Part shown: one piece after another, positions 44,299 to 52,535 of the stretch
How positions within the stretch are numbered: the stretch's first letter is position 1
Layout: each line of letters starts with the position of its first letter
NCBI RefSeq assembly: GCF_009906835.1
Contig: NZ_CP047653.1
Location: forward strand, 1 to 53,492
Direction of reading: 5' to 3'
Origin: Aristophania vespae
Lineage (GTDB): Bacteria; Pseudomonadota; Alphaproteobacteria; Acetobacterales; Acetobacteraceae
DNA: 53,492 nucleotides
The notes under the pieces: model-generated
Seen by the model: only the letters and a program-made list of their open reading frames with translations
What the model was told of the DNA's origin: nothing
Database searches by the model: none
Program-made: the position numbers and the translations under genes

Positions 44299-45186
44299 TT
44301 AATTTATCATGCTCTTCAGCAGGGTTTCTATGTTTCGTAAATCATTAAGCTCCTGAGATTCTAACTTTAATGTCTCTAATTCTTTAAACGACTTGTAAAT
44401 ATTTTTTATTAGTTTTGATGCCCTAAGGTCCCTACTAATATGTGATGTATCATTAACCATTTGCTTATGATTAAACTTTTTAATGCTATCAAGCTTTTTC
44501 CTAATTTCGTTAATAGTTAATTGTCCTGCTAAAGCTTTATCCAGAAGCAACTCTTTTTCGTGATGCTCTGGAAAGCGAGCTAACTCAATAAGAAGATTAC
44601 GAGATAAAGAGTGTTCTGAATTCAGAACACCTTCCTGAAAGAATTCAGGCAAACGCGAGACTAATAATAATCCGTTAACTTCCGAAGCGCTTTTACCTAT
44701 CTTTTTCGCAATTTCACGTTGAGATAATTTATAATTTTTTGCAAGATTAGCAAGTCCACGAGCTTCTTCTATTGGCGATAAATTTTCTCTTTGCAAATTC
44801 TCTATCAAAGAAATAATCTCAGGCTCAGCGGTCTGCTCAATAGCTAGTAAAAATTTTATATTTGCCAACTTCGCAGCGCGCCACCTTCGTTCTCCAGCAA
44901 CTATTATCCATTGGACTTTTTCCACTGTCTCATCTTTACGAACTAAAATCGGAGACAATTGACCATACTGAATTAAACTCTCGGCAAGTTCATTTAATTC
45001 CTGTTGAGAGAATTTTTTTCGTGCTTGTTGAGGATCAGGCGATATATTTTTAATATCGATCTCAAAACTATGACGTAAATTAGAATTATAGCCTACTAAT
45101 TCTCTCTCAATACTGTCAAAACGTGAACTCATATTTTTGAGCATTGGAGAATTACGTTTTTTTCTAGTTTGAGGCTTCATCTTCAT
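44299..45186 (-). CDS. parB: ParB centromere-binding protein
   Basis: ParB binds the plasmid centromere and loads partition complexes. The 295-residue product has a ParB-type N-terminal domain (ISPDPQQARKKFSQQELNELAESLIQYGQLSPILVRK), the GERRWRAAKLA motif, and ENLQRENLSPIEEARGLANL, then a helix-turn-helix region (YKLSQREIAKKIGKSASEVNGLLLVSRLP). It overlaps parA by 23 bases, so the two are one operon. The coding sequence contains a perfect palindrome (44611-44630) that also lies upstream of parA. Confidence 0.92.
   Translation of the reverse strand: MKMKPQTRKKRNSPMLKNMSSRFDSIERELVGYNSNLRHSFEIDIKNISPDPQQARKKFSQQELNELAESLIQYGQLSPILVRKDETVEKVQWIIVAGERRWRAAKLANIKFLLAIEQTAEPEIISLIENLQRENLSPIEEARGLANLAKNYKLSQREIAKKIGKSASEVNGLLLVSRLPEFFQEGVLNSEHSLSRNLLIELARFPEHHEKELLLDKALAGQLTINEIRKKLDSIKKFNHKQMVNDTSHISRDLRASKLIKNIYKSFKELETLKLESQELNDLRNIETLLKSMIN
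44611..44630. other. Candidate parS site inside parB
   Basis: GTGTTCTGAATTCAGAACAC is a perfect 20-bp palindrome, present in the window only here and upstream of parA. ParB families often bind such palindromes, and parS sites within par genes are known. Confidence 0.6.
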
Positions 45187-46204
45187 CCTCTGTAGCTACA
45201 AAATTTAACAAAGCTAAAGGTAGTGGTTCTTCTTGCGCCAAGGCTGAAGCTAAACGAATATAAGGTCCAACCGCTTTAGTTTTGGGAGATGCTTCTATCG
45301 CAATTTTTCCATTATATGCGGCGTTACCAAATACAAAACTGTCTGGTATAGGTTCAATGACAGGCGCTTTTTGATTAACTGATTGTATTAAGAAATATAG
45401 CACTTCTCTATCTACGGCCTGTCGTGAGTTATACCTTGTTGGCAATATTCCAGCAATTCTAAGCCTAGAATTTAAACGTCTTTGCACTTTGGAGACTGTG
45501 TCTAAAAGGAGTGCTACGCCCATTGCATCTGGTGGCTCTGTTTGCACAGGGATAATGACCTTATCAGCAGCAACTAAGGCCATATAAGTTAAAAGCCCTA
45601 AGTTGGGGGGTGCATCAATTATAATGTAATCATAGTCATTAGCTATATGCTCTATTGCTTCAGACAATGAGTGTTCAAACCCAGGCTCACGACGGCCATC
45701 TGCCTCAGATAAATGTATATGACTTGGGATCATATCAAAGGAGCAAAGCTGTTCTTCGAAACAATTACTATGAATAATGCATTCTTTGAGAGGCGTGTCT
45801 TTTAGTAATGCGTGATAGATAGTTTTTCCATTGCGCCAGCACTCTAATGATTTTTCTCGTAATATCCAATCCGAAGCAGATGCTTGTGGATCAAGATCTA
45901 TCAGTAGAACACGGAGCCCATTTTTCTTAAGTGCTGCTGCTATATTTAAAGCACTTGTTGTTTTTCCTACACCACCCTTTTGGTTAGCAAAAGCGATGAC
46001 TTTAACTTGCTCTTTGCGCTTTTCAATAAGCTTATTAATAATTTGAATAACGTCTTTGGGAATTTTCTCTCGATCATTTTCCCAGTGACTTATTCTTGTT
46101 TTATCGTATTTTTTCTCTCCTAAAGCGGAGATTATAGCCTCATGTAGCTCTTTTTGAGTTAACCGTAGATCTTCGCGTATTTCTCTTAGCTTGGTTCCGT
46201 TCAT
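45164..46204 (-). CDS. parA: ParA partition ATPase with N-terminal HTH
   Basis: ParA moves plasmid copies apart using ATP. The 346-residue product has an N-terminal helix-turn-helix of the XRE type (about 4-45: LREIREDLRLTQKELHEAI), a deviant Walker A motif KGGVGKT (76-82), LLIDLDPQASAS and YDYIIIDAPPNLGLLTYMALVAAD. The N-terminal DNA-binding domain suggests that it represses its own operon, as type Ib-like or P1-type ParA proteins do. The operon is parA-parB on the minus strand, convergent with repA. Confidence 0.93.
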   Translation of the reverse strand: MNGTKLREIREDLRLTQKELHEAIISALGEKKYDKTRISHWENDREKIPKDVIQIINKLIEKRKEQVKVIAFANQKGGVGKTTSALNIAAALKKNGLRVLLIDLDPQASASDWILREKSLECWRNGKTIYHALLKDTPLKECIIHSNCFEEQLCSFDMIPSHIHLSEADGRREPGFEHSLSEAIEHIANDYDYIIIDAPPNLGLLTYMALVAADKVIIPVQTEPPDAMGVALLLDTVSKVQRRLNSRLRIAGILPTRYNSRQAVDREVLYFLIQSVNQKAPVIEPIPDSFVFGNAAYNGKIAIEASPKTKAVGPYIRLASALAQEEPLPLALLNFVATEDEDEASN

Positions 46205-46230
46205 AATATCCCCATAAAAAGATAACTTAA

Positions 46231-46301
46231 AATATCATGTTAAACCTGTTTTGCTACTAATTTATAATTTGTTGCAAATATCATGTTATATGTTCTAACA
46301 T
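46231..46301. promoter_or_regulatory. Candidate operator of the parAB operon
   Basis: AATATCATGTTA occurs twice (46231-46242 and 46277-46288), and the second copy is the left arm of ATGTTA-N7-TAACAT (46283-46301). Both lie just upstream of parA, so they may be bound by its helix-turn-helix domain. Confidence 0.45.
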
Positions 46302-46317
46302 CTGAGGAAAATCATTT

Positions 46318-46331
46318 GGACTCTTTCCTCA
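46318..46331. repeat. Iteron copy upstream of parA
   Basis: GGACTCTTTCCTCA here is identical to the iterons at 43077 and 43180. It lies between parA and the flagellar regulator, away from the origin, so RepA might also act at this promoter region. Confidence 0.7.
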
Positions 46332-46357
46332 ACCACTTTTGTAAAAATTCCTAGCGT

Positions 46358-46379
46358 AGTGTTCTGAATTCAGAACACT
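46358..46379. other. Candidate parS site upstream of parA
   Basis: A perfect 22-bp palindrome with the core GTGTTCTGAATTCAGAACAC (46359-46378), identical over 20 bases to the copy inside parB. A half site (GAATTCTG) follows at about 46393. It lies in the 309-base gap between parA and the regulator gene, a usual centromere position. Confidence 0.7.
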
Positions 46380-46513
46380 ATCAATCAATTATGAATTCTG
46401 TTTGAAAAAAGTAAATTCTCTTTGCTATAAGATGCAGAAGACAAAACCATCAATATCTTATGGCTCTATTAAGCTTTTGAAATAAAATTCTCTTCTAGTA
46501 GGAAGAAAAAGAT

Positions 46514-47284
46514 ATGCGGTTAATTTGCATAGGAGATACGCAGAAAAATACGGACGGACGTCCGTGTAGAGCACTCTCAATGGCTATTTCTGAAGGTAAT
46601 ATCCTTTTACGAATGTCAGGACGTGAAGGAATTTTGAGTATGCTCCGTGATTTTTCTTCTGATATAGTTATCATACAGCAAACACAACCTGATCCCTATT
46701 TGGTTAGAATGATCAGGGCTAACCGTTTCGATATTCCTATAATAATTATAGCACGCAACCTGATAGCAATAGACACAGCCGAAGTCATTTCGGCCGGAGC
46801 GGATGATTGCGTCTCTATTACAATAGAGCCTGTAGAATTATTAGCTCGTATCAAGGCAGTTGTTCGTAGAGGTAGGGGATATGGCACAACGAGCCAAATA
46901 ATTACAATTGGACGTTTGACGGTAAAAGAAGATACTCAAGAAGTTTTGTTAGATAACGACCCCATTTTACTTACTCATGCTGAATATGAGGTCGTGTCCT
47001 TAATGGCAAGGCGTCGTGGAAGTTTACTAAACAAATCAGTTATTCTTTCGGCACTATATGCTGATGGTAATCGTCCTGCCAGTAAAACAATTGATGTCAT
47101 GGTCTGTCGTATACGACAGAAAATGCGAAAAAGGGGTATTATAGAACCATTTAAAACAAGTTGGGGAATGGGTTATCGTTTAAACGAGAACGCTTTTTTG
47201 CCGTTAGGAGCGAGAGAAAAAGATAATCTTGACGTTCCAAATTATGTGACGAAGGAGTCAAGTTTACCTATTACGGGGGACTAA
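46514..47284 (+). CDS. CtrA-type response regulator with degenerate receiver
   Basis: The 256-residue product has a receiver-like domain (about 1-115) and a winged-helix DNA-binding domain (about 130-230) like that of CtrA: TIGRLTVKEDTQEVLLDNDPILLTHAEYEVVSLMARRRGSLLNKSVILSALYADGN, then KTIDVMVCRIRQKMRKRG and WGMGYRLNE. Aligned to CtrA, the phospho-acceptor Asp is Gln55 (IVIIQQTQ) and the conserved Lys is Ile102 (SITIEP), so normal phosphorylation is unlikely. It is upstream of fliL-fliM and is the only regulator seen on the plasmid, so it probably controls flagellar genes. Confidence 0.8.
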   Translation: MRLICIGDTQKNTDGRPCRALSMAISEGNILLRMSGREGILSMLRDFSSDIVIIQQTQPDPYLVRMIRANRFDIPIIIIARNLIAIDTAEVISAGADDCVSITIEPVELLARIKAVVRRGRGYGTTSQIITIGRLTVKEDTQEVLLDNDPILLTHAEYEVVSLMARRRGSLLNKSVILSALYADGNRPASKTIDVMVCRIRQKMRKRGIIEPFKTSWGMGYRLNENAFLPLGAREKDNLDVPNYVTKESSLPITGD

Positions 47285-47293
47285 ATATTGTTC

Positions 47294-47311
47294 AGACGTC
47301 TAAACGTTTAG
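47294..47311. promoter_or_regulatory. Two small palindromes upstream of fliL
   Basis: AGACGTCT (47294-47301) and CTAAACGTTTAG (47300-47311) are perfect, nearly fused palindromes just after the regulator stop. They could be operator half-sites in the 184-base region before fliL. Confidence 0.3.
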
Positions 47312-47468
47312 ATAATGCATGAAATATCTAATTTGATGAAGAAGTCGTGATGGATTAAATTATCGATGTTTGAAATAAGTTTGGATAATTATTTCGTTGA
47401 GAAGAAGGTTTCTAATCATTAAAAGAGACTGATAAACAAGAATTACGTTGATCTGGAGCTATGTGTAG

Positions 47469-48011
47469 ATGAATGACAGCCCTTCCAATCTTGAGTCTCA
47501 GGAGACAGGAGATGGACAATCTTTAACTAATAATGATCCAAAAAAGAAAAAAATAACAAAAAAAAGACTTATAATCATAGGTGCTGCTTGTTGTGTTGTG
47601 TTTGGTGGAGGCTGTATCCTTTCCTGGGAAGAGGGTTTTTTTCCCTTCTCTTCATCTAAAAATAAACAAGCACATGAACAAGAAGAAAGAATAAAAAACC
47701 TTTTAGCTTCACATCTTCTTTTAGGTATTCCGGCAGTTACAGCTAATTTGGATGGCGGAAACGGCAATACAGTATATGTCAAGATGGCGGCGAACGTAGA
47801 AATAGATGGAAGATATGATTCAGCTACGCTTCAAGAAGTAATTCCCAAAGTGCAAGATGTTTTCCAGACTTATCTACACGAAACAAGACCACAAGAATTA
47901 CATGGCAGTGGTTTCTATAGGTTAAAGGAGACTATTTTGAGACGTTTGCGGGTAACACTCTCTCCTTTAAATGTTACAAACATATATATCACTGAATTAC
48001 TTACCCAATAA
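47469..48011 (+). CDS. fliL: FliL basal-body/stator-associated protein
   Basis: FliL is a single-pass inner-membrane protein that supports the stator. The 180-residue product has a charged N-terminus, one membrane helix (about 33-52: LIIIGAACCVVFGGGCILSW) and a periplasmic domain with TVYVKMAANVEIDGRYDS, LQEVIPKVQDVFQTYLHETRPQELHGSGFYRLKETILRRLR and NIYITELLTQ. It is followed by fliM after 18 bases, the typical order. Confidence 0.92.
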   Translation: MNDSPSNLESQETGDGQSLTNNDPKKKKITKKRLIIIGAACCVVFGGGCILSWEEGFFPFSSSKNKQAHEQEERIKNLLASHLLLGIPAVTANLDGGNGNTVYVKMAANVEIDGRYDSATLQEVIPKVQDVFQTYLHETRPQELHGSGFYRLKETILRRLRVTLSPLNVTNIYITELLTQ

Positions 48012-48029
48012 AACGGATCAGCTAGCTCA

Positions 48030-49139
48030 ATGTTGGATGAAGAAGACCAGTTTACTCCAGATATTTCTCTTGATTCAGGAGATATAAAGCTCGATACAGG
48101 TGATGAGCATTATGTGAATTCATCCTTAAAGCCAACTCCTTTAGAAAATCCTCTTACTGAATCAAGTGTTTCAGTATCTCCCTTGCAGGAGGAAAGTGGT
48201 TTAGAAAGTATTATCAAGACAGGATTTGTCGCTTACGAGCGTATGCCTATGCTTGAGAATATATTCGACCGTTTTATAAGATTTTGGACATCTACTTTAC
48301 GTAGTTTTACAAACGATGATGTTGATGTAGAGCTGAAAAGTATGCAGTCTTTGAGATTTGGCTCTTATATCGACGATGTACCGAAAAAAACGGTTTTTGC
48401 TATTTTTAAAGCAAAAGAGTGGAATAACCTTGGTCTCCTCGTTTTGGATACAGATTTAACTTATGTAATCACTGATATCTTAATGGGAGGGCAAAGCAGC
48501 TTTCAACGTGAATCCTCCGATGATAGACAGCCTACTGCATTAGAACGCACTTTAATTGATAAATTAGTTATGCTGGTTCTAGCTGATTTGTCAGAGGCTT
48601 TCTCTCCCGTCGGAGATGTTTCACTATCTTTTGAACGTGTTGAACTAAGCGCCAATTTTGCTGTTATCACACGGCCTCTTAATGCCGTTATAGCAACACA
48701 ATTTAGTATAGAGATAAATGGTCAAAGAGGTAACCTGAGTGTCGTTATCCCTTATGCTACATTAGAGCCTGTAAGAGATAAACTTTCCCAACAGTTTCTT
48801 GGTGAAAGTGTCGGGCATGATTCAGTTTGGGAAGACCACCTTATCAAAGAAATAATGGAAACAAATGTAACTATTTCTACAGTGTTTGAAGAAGCCTTTA
48901 TTCCATTATCAAAAATTTTATCCTTACAGAAAGGATCAGTACTAAAACTACCACATAAAAAAGAAGCTCCTTATCGGGTGAGGTTGGAGTGTGATGGTAA
49001 GCCAATGTTTTACGGAACTTTAGGTAAAATTAAGGATACGCAGGTTGTGCGTATTGACCAGAGGCTCATTCCACCAGCAGATGACTTTAAAACTATAGAA
49101 GATTTTGGCGTGTTAAGTCAGCAATTTGTCCCTCAATAA
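48030..49139 (+). CDS. fliM: FliM motor switch protein
   Basis: FliM is the C-ring protein that binds CheY-P. The 369-residue product has an acidic N-terminus, the CheC-like middle domain (PMLENIFDRFIRFWTSTLRSFTNDDVDVELKSMQSLRFGSYIDDVPKKTVFAIFKA; later ILMGGQ) and a C-terminal SpoA-like domain (about 280-350: ETNVTISTVFEEAFIPLSKILSLQKGSVLKLP). The N-terminal CheY-binding stretch (MLDEEDQF) is not classical. Length is normal. Confidence 0.95.
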   Translation: MLDEEDQFTPDISLDSGDIKLDTGDEHYVNSSLKPTPLENPLTESSVSVSPLQEESGLESIIKTGFVAYERMPMLENIFDRFIRFWTSTLRSFTNDDVDVELKSMQSLRFGSYIDDVPKKTVFAIFKAKEWNNLGLLVLDTDLTYVITDILMGGQSSFQRESSDDRQPTALERTLIDKLVMLVLADLSEAFSPVGDVSLSFERVELSANFAVITRPLNAVIATQFSIEINGQRGNLSVVIPYATLEPVRDKLSQQFLGESVGHDSVWEDHLIKEIMETNVTISTVFEEAFIPLSKILSLQKGSVLKLPHKKEAPYRVRLECDGKPMFYGTLGKIKDTQVVRIDQRLIPPADDFKTIEDFGVLSQQFVPQ

Positions 49140-49173
49140 ATATAAGGCACACAAATTATTCGGGTCCTTATAT
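49140..49173. repeat. Inverted repeat between fliM and the DUF6468 gene
   Basis: ATATAAGG (49140-49147) and CCTTATAT (49166-49173) form an 8-bp stem just after fliM. It could be an mRNA-processing or attenuation hairpin; no T-run follows. Confidence 0.3.
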
Positions 49174-49182
49174 TAAAAAGTT

Positions 49183-49866
49183 ATGCAGGAAATCATGCTT
49201 TTAGGAAATCTTCAGATTATTATTGAATTGGCTCTAATTCTGGTCATTATAGCCGGAATTATTAGCTCTAGATCCATAGTAAAGCGTCTTTCTGTGATCA
49301 AAGAGACTTATAATGCTTTGAACCAGATGGTTGCAAATCTAGATTCATCCACCGAGCATGCCGGCCGCCTTTTTGAAGCAATGCAACAGGAGTCTGCAAA
49401 AGGGGGCAAAAAACTTAGTGCCTTAGTTGAATATGCGCGAAATGCTACTGAAGATTTACAAGATCTACAGAAAATGGCCTCTGAAGTTAGCGCAGAATTA
49501 GAACGTGATGTAGCAGAAGCTGATAAGCATAAAGCAGCCCTTTTGGAGACAATTAAACAGGCACAACATACTTTAAGGATTTTGGAGTCATCCTTAGCTT
49601 CAGCTCAATTGGACACGGTCGGAAATATTGCATCTCCTTTTGAAAACTTCCCGGAAGCATCTGATAATCCCGCAGAGGATATATTTTCTTTATCATCTTC
49701 TCCCATGCTGCAAACATCGGCTAAAAATCTTTCACCTACACAAAAAATAACAGATTTGCCTCCAGAGGAAGAAATTTCCAAGGCCAAATTTTCTGACAAA
49801 CTTGATATGTCTGCTCCCAAGTCTCTAAGGGAACCTAGGCCTTATATGAAAGTAGTAGAGGATTAG
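49183..49866 (+). CDS. DUF6468 flagellar-cluster membrane protein
   Basis: The 227-residue product has an N-terminal membrane helix (about 10-30: LQIIIELALILVIIAGIISSRSIV), a coiled coil (about 40-135: IKETYNALNQMVANLDSSTEHAGRLFEAMQQESA; VSAELERDVAEADKHKAALLETIKQAQHTL) and a disordered acidic tail. This pattern directly after fliM is typical of the DUF6468 proteins in alphaproteobacterial flagellar clusters. The function is unknown; a link to the switch or stator is likely from its position. Confidence 0.7.
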   Translation: MQEIMLLGNLQIIIELALILVIIAGIISSRSIVKRLSVIKETYNALNQMVANLDSSTEHAGRLFEAMQQESAKGGKKLSALVEYARNATEDLQDLQKMASEVSAELERDVAEADKHKAALLETIKQAQHTLRILESSLASAQLDTVGNIASPFENFPEASDNPAEDIFSLSSSPMLQTSAKNLSPTQKITDLPPEEEISKAKFSDKLDMSAPKSLREPRPYMKVVED

Positions 49867-50017
49867 CTTGTGTTCCTCGTCTCAAGAAAATAATCAACTC
49901 TACCAAAAATAATATAAACGCTGTTAATATTTTTGTAGCATTCTGGTGTTTTATTAGCCTTGTAACGTAAGGAGCTGCTTCAAAGGCACTCTTAATTTTT
50001 AGAACTTGAGGCATAAA

Positions 50018-50950
50018 ATGAGCTTATCAATTAACACAAACAGATCAGCAATGGTCGCTCTTGAGACATTAAACCAAACACAAGGTGATCTTGAGAAAGC
50101 TGAAAACTCAGTAGCAACTGGTAAAAAAGTTTCCAGCGCAGCTGATAACCCTGCTTCTTATGGTATTTCTTCTCAGATTAACAATGATGTTGCAGGTCAA
50201 GAAGCTGTTAATGATGGCCTAAGCTATGCTTCTGAAATTGTTAGCACAAGCTTAAATGCTGCTGGTCAGATCGTTAGCACATTAAATGATGTCCGTTCTG
50301 CAGTTGAGTCACTGGTTCAGAACAGCACTCAGAAAGACTCTCTTGATTCTGTTAATGCTAAGCTGCAAGGTCTAGCTGGCACAATTAACACAATTGCTCG
50401 TAACGCTACAGTTAAAGGCGTTAACCTGCTTGCTATGAGCTCCAGCGATGGTTACGGCATTTCCAGCACGAACTTCTCTTACCTGACTGGTTCCACAGGT
50501 GACATGCAGGTTCTTACCAGCGCAAAAACAACACTTGGTAGTGCTGCAGCTAATGCTAACGTGATGACAGACGCTCTTGGTCTGACAACAGGAAGCAGCG
50601 CAGGTTCCAACGGTGCAGCTATTAACAACACACTTGCGGTATCCATGAAAGATGGTATCGTTGATGAAAAATCTGTAACAGCTGTTATTGACAAAATTAA
50701 AGCTGCTGTTTCATCAATGACATCAGTGACATCTACACTTGGTGCAAGCAAAATCACCATTGCTACAATGAGCACATATGGTAAAAACCTTTCTAACTCA
50801 TTGCAAAATGCTTCTGGCTCACTAGTTGACGCTGATATGTCTGCTGAGAGTGCAAAATTGACATCTCTGCAAACAAAACAATCTCTGGGCATCAAAGCTC
50901 TTACGATTGCTAACGGTCAGTCACAAAACATTCTGTCCCTATTCCAATAA
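50018..50950 (+). CDS. fliC: Flagellin
   Basis: This is the filament subunit, exported by the flagellar system. The 310-residue product begins MSLSINTNRSAMVALETLNQT and has the D0/D1 core (SVATGKKVSSAADNPASYGISSQINNDV, ... LVDADMSAESAKLTSLQTKQSLGIKALTIANGQSQNILSLFQ), ending in the usual FQ-type C-terminus. The middle (about 155-215) is short and Ser/Thr/Asn-rich, which suits glycosylation. The ATG with GAGG 6 bases before is preferred over a TTG at 50006. A perfect terminator follows. Its base composition is visibly less AT-rich than its neighbours, as for a highly expressed gene. Confidence 0.97.
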   Translation: MSLSINTNRSAMVALETLNQTQGDLEKAENSVATGKKVSSAADNPASYGISSQINNDVAGQEAVNDGLSYASEIVSTSLNAAGQIVSTLNDVRSAVESLVQNSTQKDSLDSVNAKLQGLAGTINTIARNATVKGVNLLAMSSSDGYGISSTNFSYLTGSTGDMQVLTSAKTTLGSAAANANVMTDALGLTTGSSAGSNGAAINNTLAVSMKDGIVDEKSVTAVIDKIKAAVSSMTSVTSTLGASKITIATMSTYGKNLSNSLQNASGSLVDADMSAESAKLTSLQTKQSLGIKALTIANGQSQNILSLFQ

Positions 50951-50992
50951 TACGGAATGTTCAACTTTTTGGTTGGACAAAAGTGACAAGAG

Positions 50993-51020
50993 CGCTGCCA
51001 CTATTAGTGGCAGCGTTTTT
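50993..51020 (+). terminator. Terminator after flagellin
   Basis: CGCTGCCAC (50993-51001) and GTGGCAGCG (51007-51015) form a perfect 9-bp stem with a TATTA loop, followed by TTTTT. It is the strongest terminator in the window, as expected for the abundant flagellin mRNA. Confidence 0.95.
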
Positions 51021-51063
51021 CTTTTGGGGGTATATTTTTTAAACCTACAGGGTATTTTGCTTA

Positions 51064-52485
51064 ATGAGTGATACAACAGTTGATGTTTGTAACGAACAAC
51101 ATATTCATTACATAGAACAAGCTATTGCGTTGCATAAAAATGGTCATATACGTGAGGCCGTTAATATTTATGAAAAAGCATTAATTACATATCCTGATAT
51201 CCCCATTTTATTAAGTAATTACGGGGCCGCCTTACTCGACTTACGTGATTTTGAAGGTGCCTTAAAAGTTTTAAATAGGGCTGTCCAGTTAGATCCCAGC
51301 CTTGCTCACGCTTGGTCAAATTTAGGGAATGTCTACCAACTCCAACAAAATTACGGAGCCGCTATCAAGGCTTATCAAAAATGTCTTGATTTGACGCCTA
51401 ATCATGCAGGAGCCTTGAGTAATCTTGCTATGGCAATTTCTGCTTTAGGTCACTTTGATGTAGCTCATCAACTATATTGCATGTCAATTGAGATTGAGCC
51501 TGATAATCAACAGACTAGATCAAATTACGCATTATCTCTATTAGCCTCCGGTAATTATAAAGAAGGTTTTCGTGAGTATGAATGGCGTTGGAGTGAAGAG
51601 CAGAGAAAACATTATTTTTCTGATAAACCATGGAAAGGTGAATCTTTAATCGGAAAAAAAGTAATTATTTCAACCGAAGGTGGTTTCGGTGATATGATAC
51701 AATTTTGTCGTTTTATTCCACAAATAGAAGAGTTAGGCGCCGAAGTTGTTACAACAGTACGCAAAGAATTATTATCTTTACTATCTTATTCATTTCCTAA
51801 TTTAATCTTCAAAGAGGAAACGAAGCCTCTTCCTGAGCATGATCATCAAATTTTGGTATTAAGCCTTCCTTACGTTCTTGGAACTGATATTAAAACAATT
51901 CCTTTTGCTGAAGGTTATTTAAAGGCACAGCCGAAAAAAATAGAAAGTTGGAAACACCGTTTAAGAGATGATGAGCGCGATTTCCCTCAACAAAGTGGTT
52001 TAAAAATAGGTTTGGTATGGGCCGGTGCCCCTCATCCTGAAGTTAAAGCTGCGGAACTTGCTAACAGACGCCGTTCAACGGATTTAAGCACCTTTGCTCC
52101 TTTGGCGCAGGCTGTGCCTGATGCAATATTTTATAGCTTACAAATAGGAGAGAAATCTCAGCAAGCTAATAATCCGCCTAAAGGGTTTTGTTTGCTTGAT
52201 CACACAGATTATTTACATGATTTTTCTGATACAGCCGCGTTTATCGTAAATTTGGATGTTGTTGTAGCTGTAGATACATCTACAGCTCATTTAGCCGCTG
52301 CTTTGGGTAAACCAGTTCTAATGCTATCTAGGTTTGATCAATGTTGGCGCTGGTTATATGGTCATACAGATACGCCTTGGTATAAGAGTATGACTATATA
52401 TCAGCAGGAACAACCGTTCGATTGGTCCCAACCACTCAAACGCCTTTGTAAAGATTTAAGGGCGATTGGTAAAACAAAAATATAG
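51064..52485 (+). CDS. TPR protein with GT9-like glycosyltransferase domain (flagellin-linked)
   Basis: The 473-residue product has at least four TPR-like units (about 15-150: NGHIREAVNIYEKALITYPDIPILLSNYGAALLDL; AHAWSNLGNVYQLQQNYGAAIKAYQKCLDLTPNH) and a C-terminal GT domain (STEGGFGDMIQFCRFIPQIEELGAEV; AVDTSTAHLAAALGKPVLMLSRFDQCWRW). It is paralogous to the gene at 15662. It lies after the flagellin terminator and is therefore probably transcribed separately or by read-through. Flagellin glycosylation in the cytoplasm is the likely function. Confidence 0.78.
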   Translation: MSDTTVDVCNEQHIHYIEQAIALHKNGHIREAVNIYEKALITYPDIPILLSNYGAALLDLRDFEGALKVLNRAVQLDPSLAHAWSNLGNVYQLQQNYGAAIKAYQKCLDLTPNHAGALSNLAMAISALGHFDVAHQLYCMSIEIEPDNQQTRSNYALSLLASGNYKEGFREYEWRWSEEQRKHYFSDKPWKGESLIGKKVIISTEGGFGDMIQFCRFIPQIEELGAEVVTTVRKELLSLLSYSFPNLIFKEETKPLPEHDHQILVLSLPYVLGTDIKTIPFAEGYLKAQPKKIESWKHRLRDDERDFPQQSGLKIGLVWAGAPHPEVKAAELANRRRSTDLSTFAPLAQAVPDAIFYSLQIGEKSQQANNPPKGFCLLDHTDYLHDFSDTAAFIVNLDVVVAVDTSTAHLAAALGKPVLMLSRFDQCWRWLYGHTDTPWYKSMTIYQQEQPFDWSQPLKRLCKDLRAIGKTKI

Positions 52486-52494
52486 TGACTAACA

Positions 52495-52532
52495 TTTACC
52501 TGGAATGGATGAGAATATCCATTCCAGGTAAG
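52495..52532. repeat. Long perfect hairpin between TPR-GT and flgL 3' ends
   Basis: ACCTGGAATGGAT (52498-52510) pairs perfectly with ATCCATTCCAGGT (52517-52529), extended by two more A-T pairs, around a 6-base loop. It sits between two converging genes. It lacks a T-run on either strand, so it may be a bidirectional terminator that does not follow the standard pattern or a protein-binding site. Confidence 0.6.
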
Positions 52533-52535
52533 ATA

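Noticed and set aside
49867-50017. Sigma-54 or FliA-type promoter of flagellin
   Set aside because: I found no convincing -24/-12 or FliA-type element; the promoter type cannot be read from this stretch.
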